64,000 nt of DNA from Pseudoips prasinana (taxonomy: Eukaryota; Arthropoda; Insecta; Lepidoptera; Nolidae): contig OX621249.1 of the NCBI GenBank assembly GCA_951640165.1, positions 8,669,001 through 8,733,000 of the forward strand. The letters run 5' to 3'. The notes beneath the pieces are model-generated. The model was not told where the DNA came from. It did no database searches and was given only the letters and a program-made list of their open reading frames with translations. Positions 19,749 to 31,075 of this stretch are shown one piece after another; the stretch's first letter is position 1; every line of letters starts with the position of its first letter. A program made the translations under genes and the position numbers.

Positions 19749-19935
19749 GACTGCATGTGTGCCGTAGTGGTGAGGCGGCTATCTTAGTCGCCTCGCCACT
19801 ACGTGTCTCCGGTTCGAGTCCCGCATAGGACAACAATATACAATAGTATTTGTACTCAGTCTGGTGTATTTTGTGTCCGACAATTATATGTTTGTGAAGT
19901 ACCCCCCGACACGAGCCTTCATTTCCGTTTTGTAA
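19749..19935 (+). mobile_element. SINE family A
   Basis: Head GACTGCATGTGTGCCGTAGT, B box CCGGTTCGAGTCCCGC, body TTTGTACTCAGTCTGG, tail ATATGTTTGTGAAGTACCCC. The head has a local GGTGAGGCGGC insertion or duplication. Confidence 0.8.
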
Positions 19936-20417
19936 TATGTAGAGACTTTCAGATCATAATGATCAGTCCCCTTACGACACTATTCAGCCATTTAAAGTAC
20001 TCAACTATCTAAGGTGCCAAATGCGAGTGTTAAATATTCCAATAATAGAAAGAATTCAAGTCAAGGTTTCTCAAATCGAAAGAAAAGCGTTAGAATAAAC
20101 AACGCCGAAGTGCATTACTATAATAATACCTTCTTAGTAAGCGGTGGCGGGTTTCTACTTATTATTAAAATTTGTATGAACTAGTTTTGCTCCCGTAAAC
20201 TTCATCAAATTATAGCGCGGTTTTAACTAGGTATGTTGTGCTTTCTAACATTATTCACGGTATTTACTTATACTAGATTGATAAATTCATTCCCTGGCTA
20301 TTTTATAGTGAGTTACACGAGCCTCTTTGTCAGTATTGCCTTCAAATATGTCACTGTTGCTGCCACATCATTCACTAGATTGTAGGGAAAAAATACAGTA
20401 AAGTTTACATAAACTAG
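19936..20417. other. AT-rich spacer
   Basis: No gene or repeat recognised. Confidence 0.5.
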
Positions 20418-20642
20418 GTCGATCCCCACCCAGCATCAATCTTTGTGTGATGAGCACGATTATTTGTTCAGTCTGGGTGTTATTTATCTATGATATGTAG
20501 GACTGTATTTAGGAATATAAAAGTATGTTTTTCAGTTGCATTTCATTGCATAGCAACATTGCAGTCCATAGTACAGGCCCTGTTTAGTTTGGGATCAGAT
20601 GGCAGTGTGTTAGTTGTCCCAAGATATTTATTATTATTTTTG
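20418..20642 (+). mobile_element. SINE family B
   Basis: Degenerate B box GGTCGATCCCCACCC, body TTTGTGTGATGAGCACGATT, tail TTTAGTTTGGGATCAGATGG, then TTGTCCCAAGATATTTATT. Confidence 0.8.
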
Positions 20643-20672
20643 CGGAATAAATTAATTGATTCTGTCAGGGTT

Positions 20673-20850
20673 CTTCATCATCATCATCATCATCATCATC
20701 ATATCAGCCGAAAGACTGCTGGACAAAGGCCTCCCCCAAAGATCTCCACAATTGCCGGTCTTGCGCTATCCGCATCCAGCGATTTCCAGCGACCCGCACA
20801 AGATCATCGGTCCATCTTGTAGGTGGCCTGCCCACGCTGCGTTCTTCAAG
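20673..20850 (-). pseudogene. RTE-type LINE 3' end with expanded (CAT)n tail
   Basis: A (CAT)9-10 run at about 20673-20702 is the reversed 3' tail. After it come ATCAGCCGAAAGACTGCTGG, AAAGGCCTCCC and GACCCGCACAAGATCATCGG, the reverse of the RTE C-terminal coding region. The histidine run in the plus-strand frame comes from this repeat. Confidence 0.75.
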
Positions 20851-20984
20851 CTGCTAGTATTAGTTAGTCACTGTCTGTAGTCTGCTGACTATAGCCGGGA
20901 GCTGTTGATCCTGGTTATATATAGTTAATAAATGTTAGAAGTCTACTTGGTGAACAATTCGGACCCAAAATGCTAACACGAATA

Positions 20985-21380
20985 ATCCTTACTAATATTA
21001 GAAATGCCAAAGTAACTCTGTCTGTCTGTCGCGCTTTCACGCCAAAATTACTGAACCGTTTTAAATGAAATTTGGTACACAGATAGTCTAGAGCCTGAGA
21101 AAGGACATAGGCCACTTTTTAATGCGAAAAGAGGTTGTAAGGGGTTGAAAAGGGTGGATGAAAAGTTGTATGGAAATATCGTCATTACAAATGACAATGA
21201 CGAGCTAGAAGCTAATTTTTTAGGCTGTTGATTCGATATATAGCCCGGTGTATGTGGGGAAATTTGCCTGAGTGTACTTACCCGAACGGGAAGACACGTG
21301 ATGGCACGTATGCGAATACTGATTTTCGAATACTACACAAAGAAACTATTCCCCGCGGATGAAGTTGCGGGCACAGCTTA
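20985..21380 (+). mobile_element. Helitron-type element
   Basis: Contains CTAATATTAGAAATGCCAAAG, AAATGAAATTTGGTACACAG, GGCTGTTGATTCGATATATA, and a terminal GCGGATGAAGTTGCGGGCAC then AGCTTA. The same blocks appear reversed at 50449-50762. The terminal CTAG is mutated to CTTA. Confidence 0.65.
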
Positions 21381-21547
21381 TTTAAGAAGTAGAACTAGTT
21401 TGTTTTTCTTTATATACCGAGGTCATTCGCTGACCCCAAAAACACGATTCTACAATTTTAATTTGGTAACAAAAGTCGCAGTCACCTCTAAAAATGTGTT
21501 AAGCTTAATTATATCAATCAACGTGAATTGTTATTTTATGTTATAAT

Positions 21548-21605
21548 AATAACCGGCCAAGTGCGGGTGGGAATAGCACTCGAAGGGTTCTGTACCATCG
21601 AGAGA
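21548..21605 (-). mobile_element. Fragment of the GGGTTCCGTACCC element
   Basis: ACCGGCCAAGTGCGGGTGGG and GGGTTCTGTACC correspond to the two ends of the element at 2341-2756 with the middle deleted. Confidence 0.5.
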
Positions 21606-21904
21606 CTACAGTATTCTTTTATTGTATCTTTTCGGGCAACGGAACCTTAGTAATAGGATTTCGTTGGCACCTTTCGTGTATGGGACCCGACAAAAAAATA
21701 TCTTGACTGAAATTTTGGCTACTATAGCCAATGCCACAGAGTCTAGTCAAATAAGTGGGACATATTATAATAGTACCATAGTTTGCAATCTAGTTGTATA
21801 TGTACGCGACCTGGGTGTGATCAAGTGCAGTATCAACATCTTTAACTTCCAGACTTCAATCTGCTACTCAGTGTTTTTTTTATAGCAAAATCTCAATAAT
21901 ACTA

Positions 21905-21990
21905 CATAGTCCGTCCTGGGATTTAGCCCCAGGACCTCATTAAATGTGTTAGACCACCGAAAAAGTCAAAAATTGCATATGTAGTGAATT
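21905..21990 (-). mobile_element. SINE family C head
   Basis: Reversed head with B-box complement TGGGATTTAGCCCCAGGACC, then TCATTAAATGTGTTAGACCA. Confidence 0.6.
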
Positions 21991-22034
21991 CTTTAATTGA
22001 TCAATGAAAATACTCATAATGATTTTCAAAGCAA

Positions 22035-22450
22035 TTAAGGGGTTTCTTCGATTTCAACCTGGTTTGGAACGTTTTGATACATTTCCGTCCAATCGATTTT
22101 GACTCGTACACCGTAGATTATACAGGAGGGAATTCCGTGAAGCGATAAAGGTCTTGTCTTCTTTAATATGCAGTGTAAATAGACGAGTTCACGTGCGTCG
22201 GTAATTACATTAAGGATATATACATATACAGTATCGTTCTTTACTAGGGAGTCAACTCCCTCAGCGGTTGGCCGTTTGCGTGCATATTTAAGCGGAATTC
22301 TGGAGCCACCTCCTTCCGAGAACATCGGGGTGTTCGAATTGACTATAAGGAATCAAATTCTGCTTTAACCCAGATATTACGGATGTCGAGTTTTGCTACA
22401 GCTTTTCTGCTATACTCAGGCATGGGTAGACAGATAGAAAGTTCTTATAA
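22035..22450 (-). pseudogene. Broken coding region of ~130 codons, unrecognised
   Basis: A 96-codon minus-strand frame (22325-22035) reads like real protein, with segments SRIPLKYARKRPTAEGVDSL and GVRVKIDWTEMYQNVPNQ, and stops at TAA. The reading continues upstream in a shifted frame for ~38 codons (…LPMPEYSRKAVAKLDIRNIW…), implying a one-base deletion near 22340. A TAA then interrupts it near 22450. This pattern fits a decayed gene copy (retrocopy, or captured transposon or virus-derived gene) rather than a live exon. No family recognised. Confidence 0.38.
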
Positions 22451-22623
22451 GAATTCATAGACCCATTTGAACAAAAAACGGTTATTGTGGTTTAATATAA
22501 TTGCAAAGATTTTTGTGGGTATTGATAACTAACATATGGTATATATAAACATGTAGTACCTATATTATTTAAAGATATAAAGTATATACTTAATTAGTAG
22601 AGAATATATGTGTCTATGCTGTC

Positions 22624-22667
22624 CTGCTGTGTGGTGACGGCGACACTGCTGTGTGGTGACGGCGACA
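22624..22667. repeat. Exact 22-bp tandem duplication
   Basis: CTGCTGTGTGGTGACGGCGA(CA) is repeated twice head to tail without a mismatch. Recent duplication or slippage. Confidence 0.9.
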
Positions 22668-22689
22668 AATATCAGAATCAGAATATCAT

Positions 22690-22900
22690 CACCCCATCTC
22701 ATCCCGTGGGGGGCGTAGAAGTCGACCCGAGGGAATAACTACCAGAGGACGGGCAGCAGCTTCCTTCTGATTACTATGACCATCTTACTGCGATCGCCAA
22801 CCCGCCTGCCAAGCGTGGCGATTATGGCATATCCCCCCAAGACGATTCTTGAAGGAGGCTTGTCCAGCAGTGGACTCATTTAGCTGTAATGATGATGAAG
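22690..22900 (+). mobile_element. LINE 3' end (RTE-related)
   Basis: GATCGCCAACCCGCCTGCCA, AGCGTGGCGATTATGGCATA, then CAGCAGTGGACTCATTTAGC and an ATGATGATG tail. Same family as 53264-53500 and 59575-59740. Confidence 0.7.
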
Positions 22901-24999
22901 ATATGTGTCTATACCGAAATTAATTGTACTGAAGTATATATATGTAAATTTATATTAGTAGATGCACTGCCAACTACCACTGTGTCTCCCTGAAATGCTT
23001 TGGTTCATTCGACAGTAATCTGGAAGAGATTGTTACATTAGAGATAAGACGGCCGTTTGTACCTTATAGTTTAAGTAAAGTCATATGATATATTGATTTG
23101 GTGCCATAAAGTGTATCTACATATCTAATATTTAATCCTATCATCCATTTCTTTCGCACTGTACTCCAAATGGTGACTTTTAAAGTGTTGCAAATCTATT
23201 GCACAACTTTTCTCGTATTATTATATGTACTTCTATTGTTTATATTGTTAATTAATGTTGCCGATTTTAGTACAAAAAGAAAAATGTTTTCAAATTGAAA
23301 CTAACCAATGCCCTTAAAGAGTGCCATCTAGCCATAAAACTGAACTATATTTTTGAGAGATTAATAGTTTGTTTATGTATTCTGTTTTACGTTGTTCATT
23401 GAATAAGTGAATTGTTACGTTCACAGCTAGAATAATAATGCTTTGTTCATACAGAACAGTACTAACATATTCTAGTAATACCCCAATTTTATCCACGGTT
23501 ACATAAAATATATCAAAAAGTGATCTTTCTTCGCCATTGTTGAGTTTAGGTACGCTCTTATTTTACTGTATAAGATATTGATACCGATTAGCTTGAGAAA
23601 TGTTTGGTCTTCTTCGCTCGAATGTGAAATGCCATTTGAATAACGAAGACAAAATATTCTCAAGTTGATACATGTCACAATACTTTCCAACACTTCTGAA
23701 GTTTTAAGTAGAATTATTAGAACATTCTTTTGTTGACGTTAACAACAGTAAAACGTAAAATTGTTTCGATAAACCACGAAATGCCAATAATAACGGACCT
23801 ACTGACGCATATTATGGAAATTCCTAAGAGCGTTCTACAGTCGAAGGTACTCAGTAATAACGTCTTTATTACATAGATAATAAGGGAGGTTTTCGTAGCG
23901 CACTTGTATCTACTAATGTGGCATCAGCTATACGTACGGTGTCCACGGCTCTACCAATATATTTTCATGTTTTAATATATAAGCCGTTTTACAGTTTTGT
24001 TTTCACGCATTGGTTACGCTGCATAACGATTTATTATATGGAATATGTTGATGGAATGATAATGGAATATTGTTCATTGTTTAATCTACATTTTGGAGCA
24101 ATACCCTTTGTGTTGTTTTTTAGTTCAATAATCTTGAAATAATGTTCAGTGGGACATTTAAGTAATTCTTTTTGTTCGAGGCTATTTCTGTATATTATTT
24201 GAACTCGCAACTATTTATTTCTTGTAATTTTTTGATTTCATGTATTGATTACTGCATAAACTTTAGTAATATTTGTTATGTGTGGTATATATATATATAT
24301 TCCGATTGGATGGACAAGCTGGCAGGACGTGACCGTAGAGAGATCAGGTCCAAGTCCGGCGAGAGTGTTTGTTCTCCGAAGCACAAGAATGTGATATCAA
24401 TTATTATAAACCCTTAATCTTTTTCCCGATAAAACTTCTTTGATCGATTAAATAATCTGAAAATCGAACCCAACACCAGGTAATTCACAGTAAGTAACTA
24501 GTTTAATGGATAGTTACTGTAAGATAGCAGCATTGAAAGTCAAATCTTGGGGTTCAGGTCCTAGCACAGGTCCAACCTCAATCCCCCAACCTCAATCTCC
24601 AAGATCATACGTCTATTTCCGCTCAACAGGCCAGAGAAGGCGCGCTTGTCATATCAAATTTAGGTCACTACACCTAGAATTAGTTAGTCGTGAGCAATTT
24701 GCTTAATGGCCAATATGCCACCATTATACTAACTGAGCTATTCCTATTTTCAGTTATCTAAGCGCTATATTGCTGTTTAAAGGAGTAATTATTGGTTGCG
24801 AATGGAATAGTTTCATCGGACACTGTACAGCATGTGCTAATTTGTGTCAGTCGAGTATTTATTTTAATATCTTTAATTGTCTGCCGTAGTCTTATAAACG
24901 TTTTGTAGTGGCTATTAATTAGATGCTTTGATGTCGATTAGTACTAATTTACTCTAGTCAAAGTCTACGAGTTCGTAAGCAACACATTTATTATGTTAA
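22901..24999. other. 2-kb AT-rich stretch without a supported gene
   Basis: Several 60-80-codon frames exist on both strands but all are hydrophobic or low-complexity. There is a short (TA)n run near 24288. A possible tRNA-like remnant lies at 24700-24745. No other feature recognised. Confidence 0.45.
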
Positions 25000-26089
25000 T
25001 TTAAAATGTCCCCGCTTGTTCGAAGCGGCGCGGCGCCCGATATCCGAAGAACGAAGAACACACATTTCTGTTTTACGTCACGGCTCTTTCACGATATCTA
25101 CCACAAAAACCTCAACTGGCTAAAAACATCCATCAAACGAAACTCGCTTCTTAATACCACCGAAATATAGAGCTACAGCTAAATGGAAATAGGTGGCGGT
25201 GACCGACGGGAAACCGACCTTATTTCACCTCACAATACGGCCATATTTAAAAAGCCAAGTAAACCGATAAAATCCGGTAATACAAAATGTGTCATCCGCA
25301 TTAACGTGAGCAATGCGTTAACGACTCCAATACAATCATGATACGGTGCACATTCGGTGCTCGTTAAAATATCAACATTATTCGATTTGACTAAACTTTG
25401 CGGGCGATGATGCGGGTAAGCGATTTTTTGTCTTGTTGTTTTTAGTCGAAGAATCATAATAGCTTGCGGCGACAGGAGCGTGGGACAATAAAAATTACGG
25501 CCGCCCGGTGTTTTGCGCCCGCCGCCGCACTCTCTTCGATGACTGATATTCTCTGCTAATACTTCTTTGTTAGTACATTTTTAAAGGGGCACATAAATTC
25601 CAATATACATTTAGTGATACGACTACACACCTATATAGAGGGAACATGTTGTGGTGTAAGTTTTAATGGCGTCTACCTAGTACCTAGCAAACACATCTCT
25701 TTTGGTTCTACAAAAGTCTCAATTTAGAAACACGCTGTAAATATTCTCTGCAATTTAAACCATTCCATATCGAACATGAATCTCTGCTTACGGTTGATCT
25801 AAGATAAAAATGTTTTTGAAATTAATTGGAAGGAAAGGTAAAAGATACTTATGAGAATATTAAATATCAAAGTGAACAAATGTTCTTTGATGAGCAGACT
25901 ATTGTGAAAGGGAGTAGAAAGGAGCTGTGGTGACGGTGCAACATTGGCCACCGGGCTCCAGCCACGGGCCACCGACTCTGGATTCTGAACGTTTACAACA
26001 TAATGGAGAGCATTAGTCCGATCCACTTTTGACATCATTATCTGTGTAGCCGACTCACGATAACCTGCGAGCGTCGTCGCTCGGTCCCG
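25000..26089. other. Locally GC-enriched region without a supported gene
   Basis: GC-rich, CpG-containing patches occur at 25020-25045 and 25495-25545 (GCCCGCCGCCGCAC), with a CRE-like TTACGTCA at 25073-25080. A 180-codon minus-strand frame spans 25799-26341 but changes character along its length and looks like a chance frame in GC-rich DNA. Confidence 0.35.
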
Positions 26090-26230
26090 CCCCGCGTACG
26101 GCGGCAGTCGCGCGCGTCCTCGTCTGCCAGTCGGTTGTGTCCGCAGTGAACGCGCATGCTCCACCTCTAATACCTCACAAAAGGTACTCGGGGAACTCAC
26201 TTTTGGCGGGTTTTCGCACGGACGTGAGTA
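26090..26230 (+). promoter_or_regulatory. Putative promoter and first exon (CpG-rich island)
   Basis: CpG-dense sequence (CCCGCGTACGGCGGCAGTCG, CGCGCGTCC) leads into GCCAGTCGGTTGTGTCCGCA, which holds an initiator-like CAGT near 26130. A strong donor-like GACGTGAGT lies at about 26221-26228. In insect genomes a compact GC-rich island in AT-rich DNA often marks a 5' non-coding exon. No TATA box or protein start is claimed. The downstream gene, if any, would be on the plus strand. Confidence 0.33.
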
Positions 26231-26994
26231 GCGGACTTGATGCGCTTTGCGTTCGGACACGGAATGTGTGCGTGTTGTCAGCGCGGCGCGCCTCTCTATG
26301 TGTTTGTGCGCCGTCACAGTGAAATCTGTGGCGAGGACCACCAGTGATCACTTGGATTGCAGTGTTGGATTGTAGGATAGATTCGGACGACGCAACCGCA
26401 CCGAGTTTTTGTAAGAAATGAATCGCTCCGACGGATGTTATGTCCATGATGTTGACTCATGCATGACGCACTTGATTGCTGGAACTGGGAATTCATGATT
26501 TACGATACCTATACAAAACTGTAACCAATTATGAATTAGAAAACAGACTATGCTACGTTAGAAAGTATCATATTTATGGTAGACAAAGTAAAGGCATCAT
26601 AAACAAAGTTAACACGCAATTTGCACACTGTGCTAGAGTCGCTAGTCATGAAAGTTTTATTAGGATGATAAATGATCTTTTGTTAGGACCAAAATGAGAC
26701 AAGCTAGACTGTTTGATTAAAGGAAGCGCCTCCCTAATTATTGCCGAAGCGACGTCAAAACTCGTCATAGAAAAATACAACTACATACTGATGACTGTTG
26801 ACGTCACATAGGCAATAAATTGGATAGCCAATTGAAATTTTACTAATTAGTTCTTACATTATGAATAACAATGACATAACATGATTATCAAATTAACGTT
26901 ATCGTCGTAGATATTTGAAACCCATTCGTAAACAATATTACCACTATTTCTTTATTCATTAGTTAGATGAATCATCAACTTCCTATTTGGCAAA
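26231..26994. other. Spacer with a consensus CRE
   Basis: A perfect CREB-type palindrome TGACGTCA is at 26799-26806. A 73-codon open frame at 26476-26697 is unrecognised and unsupported. Confidence 0.4.
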
Positions 26995-27125
26995 GATAAT
27001 AATAATAATATATAGGGGACAATGTCACACAGATCATCCTAGCCCCAAACTAAGCAAAGCTTGTACTATGGGTACAAGGCGACGATATACATACTTATAT
27101 AAATAGATAAATACTTAAATACATA
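26995..27125 (-). mobile_element. SINE family B, 3' half
   Basis: Reversed tail GGGGACAATGTCACACAGAT, then CCCCAAACTAAGCAAAGC. The head is missing. Confidence 0.75.
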
Positions 27126-27335
27126 GAAAACATCCATGACTCAAAAAAGATAGTTGGAGTTCTTTTCCATTTTAATCCACTGAGTGGGAATGGTCTCAAT
27201 TGGATGTATATTTATCTGTGTGCATCGATTGCTCCGATGTTTATGAACTGATTTTGATTATTATTATTTTATACGAATGGGCATCCTTGCGAGCTTGTCC
27301 CGTATAAATTTTATTAAGATTGGATAATAATTATT

Positions 27336-27404
27336 AGATTTATAAGAAAATTAACAGTTTTAAGGATCCCCAGCCTTTAAAACTGTTAATTTCCTTATAA
27401 ATCT
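27336..27404. repeat. Inverted repeat, ~29-bp arms
   Basis: AGATTTATAAGAAAATTAAC… pairs with …TTAATTTCCTTATAAATCT, with one mismatch and a ~10-nt loop GATCCCCAGC. Confidence 0.85.
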
Positions 27405-27526
27405 TTTTACAATACAGGATTTTATTTATATTTTCGATTTTGGCCTAATATAGTTACTGATAAGGAAAAAATATTTATTAGATTTCGATTTTATTTATTT
27501 ATTATAGTGACTGACCAGCCTATAGA

Positions 27527-27715
27527 AGTGCATCCCTGAATCGCGGGGACTTCCCTAAAAACATTTCCGAGACCTCAATCGGACACTATACAACTATATA
27601 TGTGTCACTCAAATTGATACCCTATGCGGGGATTGAATCGGAAACCCAAGTGCGCCTAGGTGGTCACCAGGCGATTAACTTATCCACTGCTTCACAAGTG
27701 CAATCAATATTAATT
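27527..27715 (-). mobile_element. SINE family A, diverged
   Basis: Reversed tail CCCTGAATCGCGGGGACTT, body ATATATGTGTCACTC, head ending CCACTGCTTCACAAGTGCAA. Confidence 0.65.
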
Positions 27716-28360
27716 ACTAATTAAAAAAAATATATAGCTTATTTCAATTTTTCTTTGTTATCCATCTTAGCTTGTAATACGATTTGAACAAAAGGTATGT
27801 AAAAAAAAAAGAAATTTATTCCGTTAAAATATTACAAATATTACATTATATGGGATCATTCAGAAACAATACCTAATCAAAACAAATAAAATAATTTCCT
27901 AAAGCGATTCAAATTGCGTAACATACATACATAAAAGCAAATATAACATACAGTTATATCTAAATAAGTAAAAAAAAAAGAAAATCGAATTGAAATAATA
28001 ACCTCTTTCTTTGGAAGTCGGTTCAAAACATGTAATAACGACGTTAAAAACATCAGCCAAACATTAATTGTGTAATGAGTTTGTTCAAACTTGGCATGTC
28101 GCATACTAAAAGGTTCTAATTTACGTTTAGGAGTAACGCATACGTTTAATTTCATATGTTATTTATAAGCGATACACGTCTTTAATACGTATAATGAACA
28201 TGGTTTATTCAAATTACTTTCCACTTTGAACATTCCGTCCATAAAATATAAATGAATCTCATATGTCCCACACGTGAAGTCATATACGGTATAAGGATTA
28301 CACACTAATTTAATATTACCCTACTTATGTTTATAAATAATTAAAGTTAAAATAAATTAA

Positions 28361-28525
28361 AGGTTCGATTCCCACCCAGGACAGATATTTGTGTGCATAA
28401 ACATATCTGTTTGTCCTGAGTCTGGGTGTAATTATCTATATAAGTATGTATCTACAAAAGAAAAGTCTGTTTAGTTTGGGATCAGATGGCCGTGTGTAAA
28501 TAATGTCCCAGGATATTATTATTAT
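28361..28525 (+). mobile_element. SINE family B, 5'-truncated in the head
   Basis: B box GGTTCGATTCCCACCCAGG, body TTTGTCCTGAGTCTGGGTGT, tail TTAGTTTGGGATCAGATGGC, then GTCCCAGGATATTATTATT. Confidence 0.85.
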
Positions 28526-29514
28526 AAAATTTGCTGTTTATAGTTATTCTAGTTCTTATATGGTGTAGACTTCTCCGCTTCAGCGCACAATCCCTTATAT
28601 TTCGTGAGCTTTAACCGCTTCACCGGACAATCCCTTATCAATCTACGTACTGTCGTATGTATATGTGTCGTGTATATATGTCGTAATATGAGATTGATTT
28701 CTTTTTTTCAATTAAAAGCCCGCACTGGTAATTATATACCTGTATCCCGGGTGATTCACGCACGGGTTGCTGCTGACCCCCCCCCCCCCCCTCCCTCTTC
28801 TCCATAAGCTCTGGCAACCTTACTTAGAAGCATAACATTAACACTATAACGCCATTGTCTGAAGCTATCTTGAGCTGCTTATAGAGCAAAAGGCTGTATG
28901 CTCTACCTGTGTCAAATGTTACTTACCTTAGCGTCGGGCATTGGGTTCCTAGATCGGAAACCTGCGGACCCCATAAAATAAAACAGATTACATACATTAA
29001 AAAAAAAATGTAGGAATATTTTAATGTGAAACTCTCTTTAAAAGCTCTCCTGAAGTCCTAGCAAATTGAACTTTAGTATTTAGGCTACAATTTATAAATT
29101 AAAATTGTATATAACACCCCGCACTCCTTAGAGGAAACAGTTTTGTTTTATAAAACAAACTTCCAAATGTCCTAGATGGCGGTAATTTGGTATGCAGCCT
29201 ATGATTAGCACACAAACAACCTAACAATTAATTAATCTGTAACTTTCATCTCAGAATTCGTCACTAAGAGGGAAGCAGTTTTGTTTGAAATAACAATTTA
29301 CTAACAAACTTCCAAAAGTCTTTAAAACCCGAAATTTTAACCTGTAGATAATGAAACTCTACATTTCTATTTATTTGGTATACGTCTTTTATTATATAGA
29401 TATGTATTATTTAAATAATCTTCTAATTTGTTGTCCCTTGACGGCCACAGTTTTGATTAATAACTTGCTTGGTAACCGGTACAATTTTTTTATATTTTTC
29501 TATATTAGGTAATA
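28526..29514. other. AT-rich spacer with a C15 tract
   Basis: A run of 15 C at 28777-28791 is exceptional for this composition. No gene seen. Confidence 0.5.
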
Positions 29515-29762
29515 ATAATAATATTAAGGGACAATGTCACACAGATCATCCTAGCCCCAAACTAAGCAAAGCTTGTACTATGGGTACCAGGCGACGATAT
29601 ACATACTTATATAGATAGATAAATACTTATATACATAGAAAACATCCATGACTCAGAAACAAATATTCGTGCTCATCACACAAATATTTGCATTTACCGG
29701 GATTCGAACCCAAGACCACCAGCTTCGTAGGCAGGAGAACTACCAACTAGGCTACGGTGAGG
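29515..29762 (-). mobile_element. SINE family B, full length
   Basis: Reversed, from TAATATTAAGGGACAATGTC to the head CCAACTAGGCTACGGTGA, with B-box complement GGGATTCGAACCCAAGACC. It is nearly identical to the copy at 30412-30645, which suggests recent activity of this subfamily. Confidence 0.9.
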
Positions 29763-29924
29763 TACTTAATCTATTGTCTTTATCTTTCAAGATTTGATCT
29801 TTGATTGTATTTATGGGCCTAGTATAAAACTAGTAACGTAGTATATTATACTTAAGGATACATTTGCTATACATATAACTGAACGATATTTCGCGAATAC
29901 AAGAATTTTTTTTGGACGCTCCAT

Positions 29925-29985
29925 AAAAGCGTCGATCAGATACGGCACTTTGTATAAAGAGCCAAGAACTTTTCCAAAACTGATC
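29925..29985 (+). repeat. Dispersed repeat, copy 1
   Basis: CATAAAAGCGTCGATCAGAT and GGCACTTTGTATAAAGAGCC closely match 31017-31075. Element type unknown. Confidence 0.65.
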
Positions 29986-30054
29986 ATTGTAGCTCGTTTG
30001 ATATGATGTGAAGATTGTGCTCGTTAGATGTTGTGAACTTTACAAGTTGTATCA

Positions 30055-30300
30055 TCATCATCAGCCTGACTTAGGCCTCCCTCAAAGGTTTCTTTCTACA
30101 ATGTTGCCATTTGGAGGGGTTTGGCTTAGTCACCGCGCTTGGCATTCGAGTTGGTGACCGCAGTTAGATTTTAGCTAGTACAAGGGTGACGCTGCTGCCC
30201 GACTACCTAGTGTGTCCCTTAGTCGCCTTTTACGATACCCACGGGATTGGACGGGGTGGCCCTGTTATTCTTTCTACCCTGGAAACCACACGGCAAATAA
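30055..30300 (-). mobile_element. LINE 3' end
   Basis: Reversed: (ATC)n tail then CAGCCTGACTTAGGCCTCCC, GTGACGCTGCTGCCCGACTA and GTCGCCTTTTACGATACCCA, a combination typical of a lepidopteran LINE 3' region. No open frame. Confidence 0.65.
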
Positions 30301-30411
30301 GACGATGACAATAATATAATACAATTTATTTCAGTTTCATAGATCCATAGTAATTTGTTAGTAGTGGCTTATAACTATGTTAGTACTACACTAATCAATC
30401 AATATTATCAA

Positions 30412-30645
30412 TATTAAGGGACAATGTCACACAGATCATCGTAGCCCCAAACTAAGCAAAGCTTGTACTATGGGTACCAGGCGACGATATACATACTTAT
30501 ATAGATAGATAAATACATACATAGAAAACATCCATGACTCAGAAACAAATATTCGTGTTCATCACACAAATATTTGCACTTACCGGGATTCGAACCCAGG
30601 ACCACCAGCTTCGTAGGCAGGAGCACTACCAACTAGGCTACTAAT
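30412..30645 (-). mobile_element. SINE family B, full length
   Basis: Same structure as 29515-29762, only a few differences (for example CGTAGCCCC for CCTAGCCCC). Confidence 0.9.
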
Positions 30646-31016
30646 AAATCTACCTTACATTAAAATTTGGAGCCCTGGAACCCAAGTGAATACTGTTCCA
30701 GTGGCTCACTATTGGACAATCAATTTTGTACAATATGGTATTTAGGTGGCTGTTGGTACTGTTTCGTATACGACGCATCAGGGAAGCAGTTATTTTCCTT
30801 AAAATAGCTTTGAAGCAATCAGTCCTTGCTTCTGCAAACATATCTACCCGATGCGCTGCACCAACAAGTCGTATACTGAGTTACAAATATAACTTAAGAA
30901 TGAAGGAAACTAAGGTCGAGATACTAGATTTCGTACAGAAAAAAGCTGTGCCGGTTAACTTCCGCGACACCTATAAAAAATGTGGCCGTCACGGGCCGCC
31001 CGGCAGATGTGACTTT

Positions 31017-31075
31017 TCATAAAAACGTCGATCAGATGCGGTACTTTGTATGAACAGCCAGAAACATTCTTAAGA
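31017..31075 (+). repeat. Dispersed repeat, copy 2
   Basis: CATAAAAACGTCGATCAGAT and GGTACTTTGTATGAACAGCC; see copy 1 at 29925. Confidence 0.65.

Noticed and set aside
20673..20702. Polyhistidine or poly-isoleucine run in open frames
   Set aside because: It is the (CAT)n tail of a reversed LINE, not protein coding.
25799..26341. 180-codon minus-strand open frame
   Set aside because: It lies across the GC-rich island, changes from Arg/Pro-rich to Ile/Phe-rich along its length, and shows no domain; overlapping frames are open too. Best explained as chance in CpG-rich DNA.
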